A DNA stretch of 64,000 nt from Nakamurella antarctica (GTDB lineage: Bacteria; Actinomycetota; Actinomycetes; Mycobacteriales; Nakamurellaceae), in contig NZ_CP034170.1 in assembly GCF_003860405.1 (NCBI RefSeq), positions 2,170,001 to 2,234,000 of the forward strand. Reading direction: 5' to 3'. Both the position numbers and the translations under genes were made by a program. A model generated the notes under the pieces. It did not search any database. It saw only the letters and a program-made list of their open reading frames with translations, and was not told the origin of the DNA. This document shows, in pieces, positions 9,367-18,653 of this stretch. Position 1 is the stretch's first letter. Every line of letters begins with the position of its first letter.

Positions 9367-10647
9367 GTGGTCGCCAACGTGAAGGTCTTCGTCGCTCAGC
9401 TCGCAGGCCTGCCCGTGTACGGCCCGGACGGCGAGCCCATCGGCAAGGTGCGAGACGTAGTCGTGGTCCTCCGGCTAGACAAGCAGCCTCCCAGGGTTCT
9501 CGGCATCGTGGTTGATCTGCCCAGTCGGAAGCCAATCTTCGTCCCGATGCTGCGCGTCACCACCATCGAAGCCAACGCTGTGACCTTAGCCAAGGGCTCG
9601 GTTTCACTGCGGCGGTTCGGGCAGCGGCCTACAGAGGTGCTCCTGATGGCGCAACTGCTGGGTACGAAAGTCACCGTAGCCACCAGTCAGACTTCCGTCC
9701 TGATCGTCGACGCGGGGATGGAACAAAGCCGGACCCGCGATTGGCTGGTGAACAGGCTGGCGGTTCGCCCACGGGCCACACTTCTGGGTCGCCGACCACC
9801 AGTGCAGGTGCTGAACTGGGTGGATGTACGCGGCACCGACCTGATGAATCTGACCGGTACCGCGCCCGCCACCCAGCAATTGCTGGTCAGCATGGATGGG
9901 ATGCGGCCCGCCGATGCTGCCTCGGTGTTTCGGGATTTGTCCATGGCACGACGCCATGAACTCGCTGACGCACTCGACGACGAACGCCTCGCCGACGTCA
10001 TTGAAGAGCTATCCGAGGACGACCAGATGGACGTGCTCACGAATCTCGACGATGCGCGGGCGGCCGACATCCTCGAAGCGATGAACCCCGACGACGCCGC
10101 CGACCTCCTCGGCGAATTGCCGCCCGGTGTCTCCGAGCGCCTGCTGGCGTTGATGGAACCCGAGGACTCCGCGCCGGTCAAACGGCTGATGCAATACTCC
10201 TTCGACACAGCGGGTGGTCTGATGACACCCGAGCCAGTCGTTCTCACCCCGGACGCCACTATCGCCGAAGCTCTCGCTCGCGTCCGAGCGCCCAACCTCA
10301 CGCCCGCGCTTGCCTCCATGGTCTTCGTCTGCCGGCCGCCACAGTCCACTCCGACCGGTCGCTACTTGGGCTGCGTGCACACCCAACGGCTGCTCCGCGA
10401 GTCACCGTTCGACTTGGTCGCCGGTGCGTTGGATACCGACATGGCCAGACTCTCCCCGGATGCCGACATCGGCGAGGTCACGCGGTTCCTGGCCGCGTAT
10501 AACCTGGTGTGCGCGCCGGTGGTGGACGATGAAAACCATCTGCTGGGCGCGGTTTCCGTCGACGACCTACTTGACCACCTGCTTCCCGACAATTGGCGCG
10601 AAAACTCTGACAGGCTCGGGGTTGTGAATAGAGGGACCAATGGCTGA
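9367..10647 (+). CDS. PRC-barrel / MgtE-N / CBS-domain protein without a channel
   Basis: The order of parts is a PRC-barrel-like N-terminus (residues 5-90), a middle region, an MgtE N-terminal superhelical domain (about 190-290, with repeats of the type LADVIEEL, DDAADLLGELP), and a CBS pair (about 290-415). In MgtE magnesium channels the N and CBS domains sense Mg2+, but this 426-residue protein has no membrane helices. Homologues without the channel are common in mycobacteria and sit beside a DUF1003 protein, as here (8-nt overlap). A regulatory, Mg- or nucleotide-sensing role is inferred. The start is a GTG. Confidence 0.85.
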   Translation: MVANVKVFVAQLAGLPVYGPDGEPIGKVRDVVVVLRLDKQPPRVLGIVVDLPSRKPIFVPMLRVTTIEANAVTLAKGSVSLRRFGQRPTEVLLMAQLLGTKVTVATSQTSVLIVDAGMEQSRTRDWLVNRLAVRPRATLLGRRPPVQVLNWVDVRGTDLMNLTGTAPATQQLLVSMDGMRPADAASVFRDLSMARRHELADALDDERLADVIEELSEDDQMDVLTNLDDARAADILEAMNPDDAADLLGELPPGVSERLLALMEPEDSAPVKRLMQYSFDTAGGLMTPEPVVLTPDATIAEALARVRAPNLTPALASMVFVCRPPQSTPTGRYLGCVHTQRLLRESPFDLVAGALDTDMARLSPDADIGEVTRFLAAYNLVCAPVVDDENHLLGAVSVDDLLDHLLPDNWRENSDRLGVVNRGTNG

Positions 10648-11236
10648 CTCGTTTTCCCAGCGCCATTTGGACCAGCCCAAATCTGGAAGCCGTTTCACCT
10701 TCAAGATTGACCCAGATTCCTTTGGGAAGCTGTCCGAGCGCCTCGCAAGGTTCTTGGGGACCGGCAAATTCCTGTTCTGGCAGACGTTGTTCGTCATCAT
10801 GTGGATCTTGGTGAACATTCTCGCAGCGAGCAATAGCTGGGATCCGTACCCCTTCATCCTGCTGAACCTGGCCTTCTCTACCCAGGCTGCCTACGCCGCT
10901 CCGCTGATTCTTCTCGCACAAAACCGGCAGGATGATCGTGACCGTATTTCGCTGGAGGAGGACCGCAGCCGTGCAGTCCAGACAAAAGCGGGAACCGAAT
11001 ATCTCGCGCGCGAGATTGCTGCATTGCGCGTCGCAATCAACGAAGTAGCTACCCGCGACTACATTCGCGGCGAGGTCGATAAGCTACGCCAAGACTTGGA
11101 TGCGCTGGCTGGGCAGCTCAGCGGAGCCGAACCAGCCGATGGCACCGGGGTCCCTAGCGGTCAGGGCAACCGCAAGCGTGAAAAGCCGAAAGTAAAGGCC
11201 AAAGTTGTGTTGCCAACACCCACGGAAGTTTCCTAG
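10640..11236 (+). CDS. DUF1003 membrane protein
   Basis: The 198-residue protein contains two membrane helices (about residues 46-66 and 75-93) separated by a WDPYPFILLN loop, the signature of DUF1003. A charged, helical cytoplasmic tail with heptad-like spacing follows and ends in a Lys-rich segment. The ATG overlaps the end of the MgtE-N/CBS gene by 8 nt, so the two are translationally coupled and probably work together. Its molecular function is unknown. Confidence 0.88.
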   Translation: MADSFSQRHLDQPKSGSRFTFKIDPDSFGKLSERLARFLGTGKFLFWQTLFVIMWILVNILAASNSWDPYPFILLNLAFSTQAAYAAPLILLAQNRQDDRDRISLEEDRSRAVQTKAGTEYLAREIAALRVAINEVATRDYIRGEVDKLRQDLDALAGQLSGAEPADGTGVPSGQGNRKREKPKVKAKVVLPTPTEVS

Positions 11237-11260
11237 TTTTTCTCCAGAGATGAGTTTTTT

Positions 11261-12109
11261 GTGCCCTCGGTTCTCCTATTGACCTGTGCGGATCTACCAC
11301 ACCCAGAAGTCGAGACCGGCTTAATAGCAATGGCTTTGGGCGAACTCGGAATCGAATCGACTGTGCTCAACTGGGATGATCCAGCGCTCACCGACCTGCC
11401 CGCCGACCTCGTGGTACTTCGCTCAACGTGGGATTACACAACAGCCCTGCCGCGATTTCTCACGACACTCGAGGCCCTCCGGGCGCCGTTACTCAACTCG
11501 CTCCCGATCGTGAGATGGAACTGCCACAAGGGTTACCTCCTTGATCTAGCAGCCGCTGGGATCCCCATTGTTCCCACCTCGATCGTGAAACAGGGCGCTG
11601 CTATTCAAGTCCCAGAATTCGCCGGGGCCGATTCGGTCGTCATCAAACCTGCATCCTCAGCCGGCGCCCGAGGTGTGGGGAAGTTTGAAATCGGAGACCC
11701 CGCAGCGCTGGAACACTTGCAGACTTGGGCTCGGACTGGCGACATGCTCGTTCAGCCCTTCCTGCCTGAAATACTGTCCGGCGAACGATCGCTGATCTAT
11801 ATCGGCGGCACCTACTCGCACGCAGTGTGCAAAGTCCCGGGAGCACAGGACTTCCGGGTCCAAAGCGAATACGGCGGAGTGGTCAATCCGCACTCCCCGA
11901 CGCCTGCGGAATTCGAAGTCGCCGAAGCTGCACTGGCGCACACCCCCGGCGAACTGCTCTATGCCAGGGTCGATCTCGTGGCCGGCTCGAACGGTCCGTT
12001 GGTGATGGAGCTGGAGTTGATCGAGCCGGAGCTGTTTATCGCGCAATTCCCCGATCGGGCTGCGCTGTTCGCTGGAGCGGTCGCACAAAGGCTTCACCGC
12101 ACTGCATAG
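11261..12109 (+). CDS. ATP-grasp family protein
   Basis: The 282-residue product has the ATP-grasp layout seen in small RimK/glutathione-synthetase-like enzymes. There is a pre-ATP-grasp domain with LRSTWDY, then VVIKPASSAGARGVGKF (nucleotide-binding lysine), VQPFLPEILSGERSLIYI, and the metal-binding VMELELIEPELF at the end. Such enzymes ligate a carboxylate to an amine using ATP; the substrates are not evident. The start is a GTG at 11261 with only a weak upstream GA-rich stretch. It stands 24 nt after the DUF1003 gene and may be read through from it. Confidence 0.85.
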   Translation: MPSVLLLTCADLPHPEVETGLIAMALGELGIESTVLNWDDPALTDLPADLVVLRSTWDYTTALPRFLTTLEALRAPLLNSLPIVRWNCHKGYLLDLAAAGIPIVPTSIVKQGAAIQVPEFAGADSVVIKPASSAGARGVGKFEIGDPAALEHLQTWARTGDMLVQPFLPEILSGERSLIYIGGTYSHAVCKVPGAQDFRVQSEYGGVVNPHSPTPAEFEVAEAALAHTPGELLYARVDLVAGSNGPLVMELELIEPELFIAQFPDRAALFAGAVAQRLHRTA

Positions 12110-12196
12110 CGCGCTCCCTAAGTGTCCAGGTGCCGGGACCGGCTACTGACTCGCTAGCGCTCACCAGCGGGGGCCCACTCGATTACTCGATACAAC

Positions 12197-12239
12197 AACG
12201 AATCCACGACCCCGATACTGCTGGGGCCGAGGATTCGTT
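12197..12239 (-). terminator. Hairpin at the 3' end of tmRNA
   Basis: AACGAATCC at 12197 pairs with GGATTCGTT ending at 12239, with an inner ACCCC/GGGGC helix. It lies directly downstream of the tmRNA 3' end and also between it and the convergent ATP-grasp gene, so it may act on both strands. Confidence 0.65.
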
Positions 12240-12241
12240 AG

Positions 12242-12612
12242 TGGAGGTGCCGGGAATCGAACCCGGGTCCAACGTTGCTTTGTGAGGTCTTCTACGTGTG
12301 TAGTTTGCTACGTCTCTACTTGACCCCATTGATCTTGCAAACTAGCCAATGTGACGGGCCCAGTTACTGTTTGATTTCCCATCAACATCCGTAACCGATG
12401 CGGGTGGTAATCCTCCTAGTCGACGCCAGGTACTGGGCTGGAGGCCTGCCCAGGCTGACGGAATCGCAGCTAGCTCAGGCGGCTAGGGCGAATTCGCGCT
12501 GACTATTGTCGGCGCTTGATTTTTTGCGACATTATTGGTTTACGAGATCATCGTCGCCTTCCTCGACACGCTTCCCCTCACTCGACATCCGCTGTCGAAA
12601 CCAATCACCCCC
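12242..12612 (-). ncRNA. ssrA: tmRNA (transfer-messenger RNA)
   Basis: tmRNA rescues stalled ribosomes and tags the unfinished protein for proteolysis. The 5' end GGGGGTGATTGGTTTCGAC (minus strand from 12612) and the 3' end CCGGGTTCGATTCCCGG plus CACCTCC A form the tRNA-like domain, with a 7-bp acceptor containing one G-U pair. CCA is not encoded. The tag reading frame runs from the resume codon GCC at 12511-12513 to TGA at 12475-12477 and encodes ADNSQREFALAA, close to the mycobacterial and corynebacterial tags that end in ALAA. smpB, its protein partner, lies 1.3 kb upstream in the same direction with one MFS gene between them. Confidence 0.95.
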
Positions 12613-12699
12613 GCGTAGATACGATCACCGGCAACCGCCGACTCTGGTAAGTCTACCCAACCGCCAGCCAATGCCGCTCACGAATTCACGTTCCAGCCG

Positions 12700-13908
12700 C
12701 TACGGCCTCTTCACCCCTGACGGCGCAGCTTTCGGCAGGGTTTCCTTCGCCCACAACCAGGGCAAAAAAGCCAGGAGCACCACGCACCCGGCCAACAGGA
12801 ATGCCATCTTAAATCCGCTCGCATCGACAATGAGTCCCGCTGCGATAGAGCCGATAACAGTGCCAATGTCGGCTGACATCTGGAATCCGGCAAGAACCGA
12901 TCCGCCGTGCCGGCTGCCGATGACATCCGCCACTGCCGCTTGTTGGCCAGGGGTGATGAGTCCAGATCCGATCCCACCCAGGACGCTCAACAGCAATGTC
13001 ACCGCTATGGAAGAAGTAAGACCGATCGCTCCTGTGGCCACTGCGGACACGATGAGCCCGCACATCACGGCCGGTTTACGTCCGACACGGTCCGACCACC
13101 TGCCGGAAACAGGAAGAACTATCGCATTTCCTACCGCAAATAAGGTCAAAGCGTAGCCAGCCACCGCCACATCGGACTTGAGGACGGACGCGACAAACAG
13201 CGGCAACAAGGCAATCCTAATCCCGTAAACCGCCCACCCCACCGTAAAATTCGACGCCAACACTGCGCGATAGGTGGGATGGCGAAGTGCTTCAGACAGC
13301 AACATGTCAACAGCCCCTTCCACCCTTACCCTCGGCGTGAGCTTCCCGCGCCCCAGCAGTAGTTGCACCACCACAATCGCGACCAACAGAGCTCCCGCGT
13401 ACCCCAGGAACGGCGCCTTCATCGAAACCCCCACCAGCAACCCGCCGAGTAGGGGGCCCGTGATGTTGCCGATCAGAAACCCGCTGGCATACAGCGCGGA
13501 CGCTCGCCCGCGAATTGATGGCGGCGTTACGCGTACCAACAGCGCGAATGACGAAATGGTGAACATGCACGAGCCGATACCGCCAAAACTACGGGCGGCG
13601 ACGAGCCATCCGTACGACGGTGCAAAAGCAAACGCAATGTTGGACAGCGCCACAATCGCCAGGCCCATTAGGTAGATCGGGCGTTCCGACCAACGGTTAA
13701 GCAGCTTTCCCGCGACGGGCGAAAAGAGAAGCCGGCTGAGAGCGAAGGCTGAGATAATGACAGCCACAGCCGTAGCATTGACTCCAAAACTGGCGGCAAA
13801 AGTTGGCAACACCGGGGTCACTAACCCGAATCCGATAGCAACTACAAAGCTGCCCGCCACGAGCACCCAGACCTCACGCGGGATCCGCGGCGGCGCTGCC
13901 ACGTCCAC
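12700..13908 (-). CDS. MFS transporter (multidrug-type)
   Basis: The 402-residue protein has about 12 hydrophobic segments and MFS loop motifs such as GxxxGxRxGRKPAV-type loops (SDRVGRKPAV in the 8-9 loop) and RASALYASGFLIGN. It resembles drug/H+ antiporters of the DHA1 type. The frame opens at 14103, inside smpB, but the GTG at 13908 is chosen: a GAGGAG lies 8 nt upstream and the protein then begins with VDVAAPPRIPREVW before helix 1. The gene sits between smpB and tmRNA. The substrate is unknown. Confidence 0.88.
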   Translation of the reverse strand: MDVAAPPRIPREVWVLVAGSFVVAIGFGLVTPVLPTFAASFGVNATAVAVIISAFALSRLLFSPVAGKLLNRWSERPIYLMGLAIVALSNIAFAFAPSYGWLVAARSFGGIGSCMFTISSFALLVRVTPPSIRGRASALYASGFLIGNITGPLLGGLLVGVSMKAPFLGYAGALLVAIVVVQLLLGRGKLTPRVRVEGAVDMLLSEALRHPTYRAVLASNFTVGWAVYGIRIALLPLFVASVLKSDVAVAGYALTLFAVGNAIVLPVSGRWSDRVGRKPAVMCGLIVSAVATGAIGLTSSIAVTLLLSVLGGIGSGLITPGQQAAVADVIGSRHGGSVLAGFQMSADIGTVIGSIAAGLIVDASGFKMAFLLAGCVVLLAFLPWLWAKETLPKAAPSGVKRP

Positions 13909-13969
13909 GATGCGCGCTCCTCTACATTTTTTGGGGGGCCAACTCTTTCGTAGGGTCGGTATCGCTAGG

Positions 13970-14446
13970 TCAGTCCATGCCCTTAAAGCGACGACCGCCG
14001 ACCCTGGCCATTTCCCGGTTGGCATCGCGTTTGGCCATGTCTTGCCGTTTGTCGTACGTCTTCTTCCCTTTGGCGAGTCCCAGTTCGACCTTGGCCTTGC
14101 CATCGCTGAAATACAGACTCAGTGGCACCAACGACACGCCTGATTCCTTGAGCGCCGCGCGGAGCTTGCTGATCTGTTGGCGGTGGAGCAGGAGCTTGCG
14201 GGGACGCCGAGGGGTGTGGTTAGTCCACGTACCTTGGATGTACTCCTGAATGTGAACGTTGCGCAGCCAGATCTCGTCATCTGAGATGGTCGCGAAGCCA
14301 TCGACGAGAGAAGCCCGGCCATCGCGCAACGACTTCACCTCGGTACCCATCAAGACCATGCCAGCCTCGTAGGTTTCCAAAATGGTGTAATCGTGGCGAG
14401 CCTTGCGGTTCGAGGCGATCGCTTTGCGTCCGGTTTCTTTTGGCAT
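13970..14446 (-). CDS. smpB: SsrA-binding protein
   Basis: SmpB binds the tRNA-like part of tmRNA and guides it into the empty A site of stalled ribosomes. The 158-residue length and motifs are standard: NRKARHDY near the N-terminus, [26 protein letters not shown], and the basic C-terminal tail [19 protein letters not shown], which inserts into the mRNA channel. It follows ftsE-ftsX on the same strand, the conserved actinobacterial order, with tmRNA nearby. Confidence 0.97.
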   Translation of the reverse strand: MPKETGRKAIASNRKARHDYTILETYEAGMVLMGTEVKSLRDGRASLVDGFATISDDEIWLRNVHIQEYIQGTWTNHTPRRPRKLLLHRQQISKLRAALKESGVSLVPLSLYFSDGKAKVELGLAKGKKTYDKRQDMAKRDANREMARVGGRRFKGMD

Positions 14447-14557
14447 AACCGCTTAAGGCTATCGGTGCGCGCAAATCAGTTTCCGGCCACGCTGGTGGAA
14501 GGCTAAAACCTGACCAGGGGTGTGTGGCGCCGGCTCTGGGCGTGCACTAGCTGTTCG

Positions 14558-15460
14558 TTACAGCCTGACGTACAAACGGAGGGTGAAGTAGGCCGAGATG
14601 GCGGCGAGGCCAGCGCCGACTGCGCCGAGAATAGGGCCGACGTAGAAGAAATAGGACTCGTCGACTGCGGGCAGAATTCCGGCTCTGATGGGGGCTCCGA
14701 GCGCATCGTCGATGAACCAGATTTTGGCAGCTATCAGTCCACCCAGTGCCAACACCGCACCGATAATGCCTGCCACCACCGCCTCGATGATGAACGGCAG
14801 CTGCGTCCGCCATCGCGAGGCTCCCACGAGTCGCATGATTTCTGTTTCGGTCCGTCTGGTGTAGGCGGCAATCTGAACCATATTGGAAATCAGCAGGAAA
14901 GCGGCCACCGCCTGCACTATCGCCACGACGATCGTCGCGTTCCGCAAACCGTTGAGCAGGGAGAAAAGCCTTTCCAGGAAGGCACTTTGGTCGCTGACGC
15001 TGTCTACTCCAGGCTTCCCGGAGTACTCGTCGATGATTATTTGATAGCGCTCCGGGTCCTTCAGCGTCACGTGCATTGAGGCGGGAAGCGCATCAGCAGA
15101 CCCGATGTCGAGCAGTTCGGGCTGATTCGCAAACGCAGCTTTGTAGCGCTCATAGGCCTGCGCCTGTGTCTCATAGGACACCCGCTCGACTTCTACATCG
15201 TTTTGGATCGACTTCAATAAATCGGCGCAGATAGCGTCGGTGCAGTTGGGGTCCGTTCGCGACTGGTCCGAGGTCAGATAAATGGTGACCTCGACCTTGT
15301 CGCCGAAAATTTCCTTCATCTTGTCGGTCATGCGGGCGATAATCAGCCCACCTCCCAACAAGCCCAGGGAGATCCCGGTGGTCAGGATCATCGCGATGGT
15401 CATCGTGACGTTCCGTCTCAGGCCGGTGACGACCTCACTGAACATGTATCCGGCTCGCAT
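14558..15460 (-). CDS. ftsX: Cell-division permease FtsX
   Basis: FtsX is the membrane half of the FtsEX complex, which couples cytokinesis to activation of peptidoglycan hydrolases. The 300-residue protein has an N-terminal helix (residues about 20-42), a large extracellular domain (about 45-165, with two Cys in DPNCTDAICADL that can form a disulfide), and three C-terminal helices. The conserved motif METEIMRLVG-like (TETEIMRLVGAS) marks the loop near the second helix. It follows ftsE by 48 nt and precedes smpB by about 110 nt. Confidence 0.95.
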   Translation of the reverse strand: MRAGYMFSEVVTGLRRNVTMTIAMILTTGISLGLLGGGLIIARMTDKMKEIFGDKVEVTIYLTSDQSRTDPNCTDAICADLLKSIQNDVEVERVSYETQAQAYERYKAAFANQPELLDIGSADALPASMHVTLKDPERYQIIIDEYSGKPGVDSVSDQSAFLERLFSLLNGLRNATIVVAIVQAVAAFLLISNMVQIAAYTRRTETEIMRLVGASRWRTQLPFIIEAVVAGIIGAVLALGGLIAAKIWFIDDALGAPIRAGILPAVDESYFFYVGPILGAVGAGLAAISAYFTLRLYVRL

Positions 15461-15508
15461 GTGTTCCTCTCGTGCGCCGCGGTTAATCGTTAGGGGTGCC
15501 GACCGGGG

Positions 15509-16210
15509 TCAGCGACCAACTCCGTAGACGCCGCGGGATTCGTCCCGCACGATCTTGCCGAGTTGGAGTTCGATGACGCGGCGGCGCATCGAGTCGACGA
15601 TGTGATTGTCGTGGGTTGCCATCAAGACGGTGGTCCCGGTCCGATTGATCCGCTCCAGAAGCAGCATGATGTCACTGCTGGTGTCCGGGTCGAGGTTGCC
15701 CGTAGGTTCGTCCGCCAGCATCAGGAGCGGTCGGTTGACGAAAGCACGGGCGATCGCAACACGTTGCTGCTCGCCTCCGGAGAGTTCGTGCGGCATGCGG
15801 TTGGACTTGCCCTCAAGCCCCACCAATTCCAACACCTCGGGAACGATCTTCTTGATGTGCGCCCTCGGCTTGCCCGTGACCTCTAGGGCAAAAGCGATGT
15901 TTTGATCGACGGTTTTGTTTTGCAGGAGCCGGAAGTCCTGGAATACGCAGCCAAGGGTTCGCCGATGAGCCGGGATCTTCGAGCGGCGTAGCCGATTCAT
16001 ATCGAGCTTGTTGACGGTCAGCTCACCTTTGCTTGGCAGCTCCTCGCGTAGCAACAGACGCAAGAACGTCGACTTGCCCGATCCGGAAGGACCAATAACG
16101 AAGACGAACTCCCCCTTCTCGATATCCATGGACACATCGTCCAGGGCGGGTCGAGTAGAGGTCTTATAGGACTTGGAAACATGAGACAGATGGATCACAG
16201 AAGAGGACAC
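15509..16210 (-). CDS. ftsE: Cell-division ATP-binding protein FtsE
   Basis: FtsE is the ABC ATPase partner of FtsX at the septum. The 233-residue protein shows Walker [10 protein letters not shown], the signature LSGGEQQR and Walker [11 protein letters not shown]. In most related actinobacteria prfB lies directly upstream on the same strand. Here hisN occupies that place, and prfB is 32 kb away on the opposite strand. Confidence 0.96.
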   Translation of the reverse strand: MSSSVIHLSHVSKSYKTSTRPALDDVSMDIEKGEFVFVIGPSGSGKSTFLRLLLREELPSKGELTVNKLDMNRLRRSKIPAHRRTLGCVFQDFRLLQNKTVDQNIAFALEVTGKPRAHIKKIVPEVLELVGLEGKSNRMPHELSGGEQQRVAIARAFVNRPLLMLADEPTGNLDPDTSSDIMLLLERINRTGTTVLMATHDNHIVDSMRRRVIELQLGKIVRDESRGVYGVGR

Positions 16211-16330
16211 TACCCGGCACGACGTTATCTTGACGTTACTTTCACCCCGTGTGGCGCGCTCTCTCGATCCCTCATCTCACGCCCTTCTGTGGCTTCGAGC
16301 CCCCCGCGCTCTCAAGCCACACCTCGATCC

Positions 16331-17140
16331 TTAGCTATTGATGGCCTTCAACACGGCCGGGTGCAAGTGCGAATTGGTGGCAAGTGCGCTGGTGGACGTC
16401 TGCGAGATGGCAGGGCCGCCTATTTCGGTGAGCCGACCGCCGGCCTCCGTGACGATCGGGACCAGGGCTGCGACATCCCACAGGCTCAATGATGGCTCCA
16501 GCGCAACATCTACTGCCCCTTCGGCAACCAGCATGTAGGAGTAAAAATCGCCATAGCCGCGTACGCGCCAGCACGCGCGGGTCAGGTCGAGGAACGTGTC
16601 CAATTTGCCCGCCGTTTCCCATTCGGCAAGCTCCGAGAACGACAGATTGGCATCGCCGAGGTCGCGCACCCCCGACACGCTGATGGGGCGTGGCTCTTGG
16701 CCCTGGAAGCTGCTGTGCGCGCCGAGGCCACTCGCGGCCCACCAACGGCGTGATAACGCGGGGGCGGACACTACACCGACAACGACTTCGTCATCGTCGA
16801 ACAATGCGATCAACGTCGCCCACACCGGTACCCCGCGGACGAAACTCTTCGTGCCGTCGATGGGATCGATCACCCACCGCCGCCCGCTGGTGGGCAGGTC
16901 GGCGCCGAACTCCTCCCCGACGACCGCGTCATCTGGCCGTTCGGTCGTCAGTATTTTGCGGATCGCAGTCTCAACGGCGAGATCGGCGTCCGAGACCGGT
17001 GTCAAGTCCGGTTTGGATTCCACCACGAGATCGCTGGCACCAAAACGCTTCAAGCTAATGGAGTCCGCGGCGTCAGCCATGGTAAGGGCAAGTGCCAAGT
17101 CTCGTTCGAGGTCGGAGTGAAGCGCAGCTGCGTTAGTCAT
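16331..17140 (-). CDS. hisN: Histidinol-phosphatase of the inositol monophosphatase family
   Basis: The metal-dependent phosphatase fold is shown by [22 protein letters not shown] and [14 protein letters not shown], carrying the Mg-binding acidic residues. Length (269) and the [18 protein letters not shown] stretch fit actinobacterial HisN, which removes phosphate from histidinol phosphate. Other IMPase activities cannot be excluded. It lies upstream of ftsE on the same strand with a 120-nt gap. In corynebacteria hisN is also a neighbour of the prfB-ftsE block. Confidence 0.88.
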   Translation of the reverse strand: MTNAAALHSDLERDLALALTMADAADSISLKRFGASDLVVESKPDLTPVSDADLAVETAIRKILTTERPDDAVVGEEFGADLPTSGRRWVIDPIDGTKSFVRGVPVWATLIALFDDDEVVVGVVSAPALSRRWWAASGLGAHSSFQGQEPRPISVSGVRDLGDANLSFSELAEWETAGKLDTFLDLTRACWRVRGYGDFYSYMLVAEGAVDVALEPSLSLWDVAALVPIVTEAGGRLTEIGGPAISQTSTSALATNSHLHPAVLKAINS

Positions 17141-17155
17141 AGGAGGTGAGTCTAG

Positions 17156-18583
17156 GCACCCCTGGGGTCACAGCGGCTAAGGCAGCTTGCATTGCAGCAA
17201 CCTTCGACCGCACCGGCAGAGTTAGAAACAACAGGCTCGCCAGTCTCCAAGGCGCACTCATTAATAATCGCGCATGCCGAACCGTCGGTCACTCCCGGGG
17301 CTACAACGACAATGCTGCTGACTAACGGCTCGAGTTGGTCGTAGTACTTCAAAACTCAAAAACTACCGACGAACCCGGCGAAAATAGGTTTCACAGAGTC
17401 GGCGTGGCCCGCAGGCAACGCTCCATTGGGGTTCGGATACGCCAGCATTGTCACCAATGTTGACCCAGGTGGCATCAGTCCCAACCCGCGTGTCGCTTAC
17501 TTCCGAGGCGACTTCGACGCTCCCACCTTGGTGGGCGGCGAGACCTTCACCTTGAACACCGTCGCCGACGACGGGGTGATCGTGTACGTGAACGGCACCG
17601 AAATTGGCCGGTCCAACCTGATCGCTGGCCCGGACAGCCACGACCGTTTCGCTAATTCGACCTTTGGTGGACCCGCCACTTTCAACATTCCCCCCACTCT
17701 CATTACCGAGGGCCACAACGAGGTGAGCGCGTCGGTTCACCTGAACTATCGCGCCACCAAAACTCTTGCCTTCGACGCCCAAGTTCTGATGGAAACCCCG
17801 CCGCCGGCCGATCCCGCCGTCTTGGAGACGTGGACCGCCCCGTCTTTCCGGGATGAGTTTGATGGTGTTGCCGTCGATACCATCAAGTGGGGTATTAGGG
17901 ACAAAACCAGCGTTGGGTATGACCAGGCTGTCATCAACGCCTCTCAAGTGAAGGTTGGCGGCGGCGAACTCAGTATCAAAACCCAGTGGCTCCCCGCACC
18001 CGTGCAGGGCGCAAACCGCTTGCGCTACTTCAACTCTGGGTATATCGACACCATCGGTGAGTTCTCCCAGCAGTACGGGCGGTGGGCAATGCGGGCGAAG
18101 TTGCCGCTGGTGCAGGATGCGTCAAAGAGTATGTGGTCGGCGTTCTGGCTTCGCGACTCTCGTGGTCTCGGTGAAATAGACATCATGGAGGCGTTGGGAT
18201 CTCCTCACAACCAGCAGAGAACTCAGCCGCAGGGCAGTTTTTCCCGTTCAACCCACGATTCCACCAATCACGAGGCTGGGAAGGTAAGTATTTCCAATTT
18301 GATCAAGAAAATGCCTTCCGTTATTGGCGGTCACCACACGTGGGCGCTGGAATGGACCCCCATCGGGATGCAGTTTTTCTACGACGGATCGCTGGTCTAC
18401 ACCGCTACTACCGCCGACAACCCCTGGTTCAACACCGCGTTCACCGACGCAGGTGTCAACGTCCGCATCGACACGCGGGTGGGAAGCAGCTGGATGGGCT
18501 TCGCGGACCCGGCCGATAAGGAGCTGACGCGAAACGGTTCCTACGACATCGATTACGTGCGGGCATGGAAGTACACCGCCTAA
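17156..18583 (+). pseudogene. Glycoside hydrolase family 16 gene, interrupted by a stop codon and 5'-truncated
   Basis: The 3' part encodes an apparently intact GH16 domain (active-site motif GEIDIMEAL, E-x-D-x-x-E), as in secreted beta-glucanases. Before it stands a beta-sandwich module (YFRGDFDAP, VADDGVIVYVNGTEIGRSNL). That module continues in frame upstream of the first usable start (TTG 17426) as GFTESAWPAGNAPLGFG. It goes on through an in-frame TAG at 17342-17344 into LLTNGSSWS and a Ser/Thr/Pro-rich linker, open back to 17156. No signal peptide or plausible start is seen, so the gene appears to have lost its 5' end and gained a nonsense codon. It might survive as a cytoplasmic fragment, but function is doubtful. 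Confidence 0.75.
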
Positions 18584-18653
18584 TCCTGGCTAGCAGAGGT
18601 AGGTTTGTGCTCTCAAGTACGAGAAAGCAATAGCCAGCTCCCGGGGGGAACAG

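Noticed and set aside
17152-17352. A 66-residue Cys-containing minus frame upstream of hisN
   Set aside because: TTG start without ribosome site; the opposite strand carries GH16-related coding sequence, which explains the open frame.
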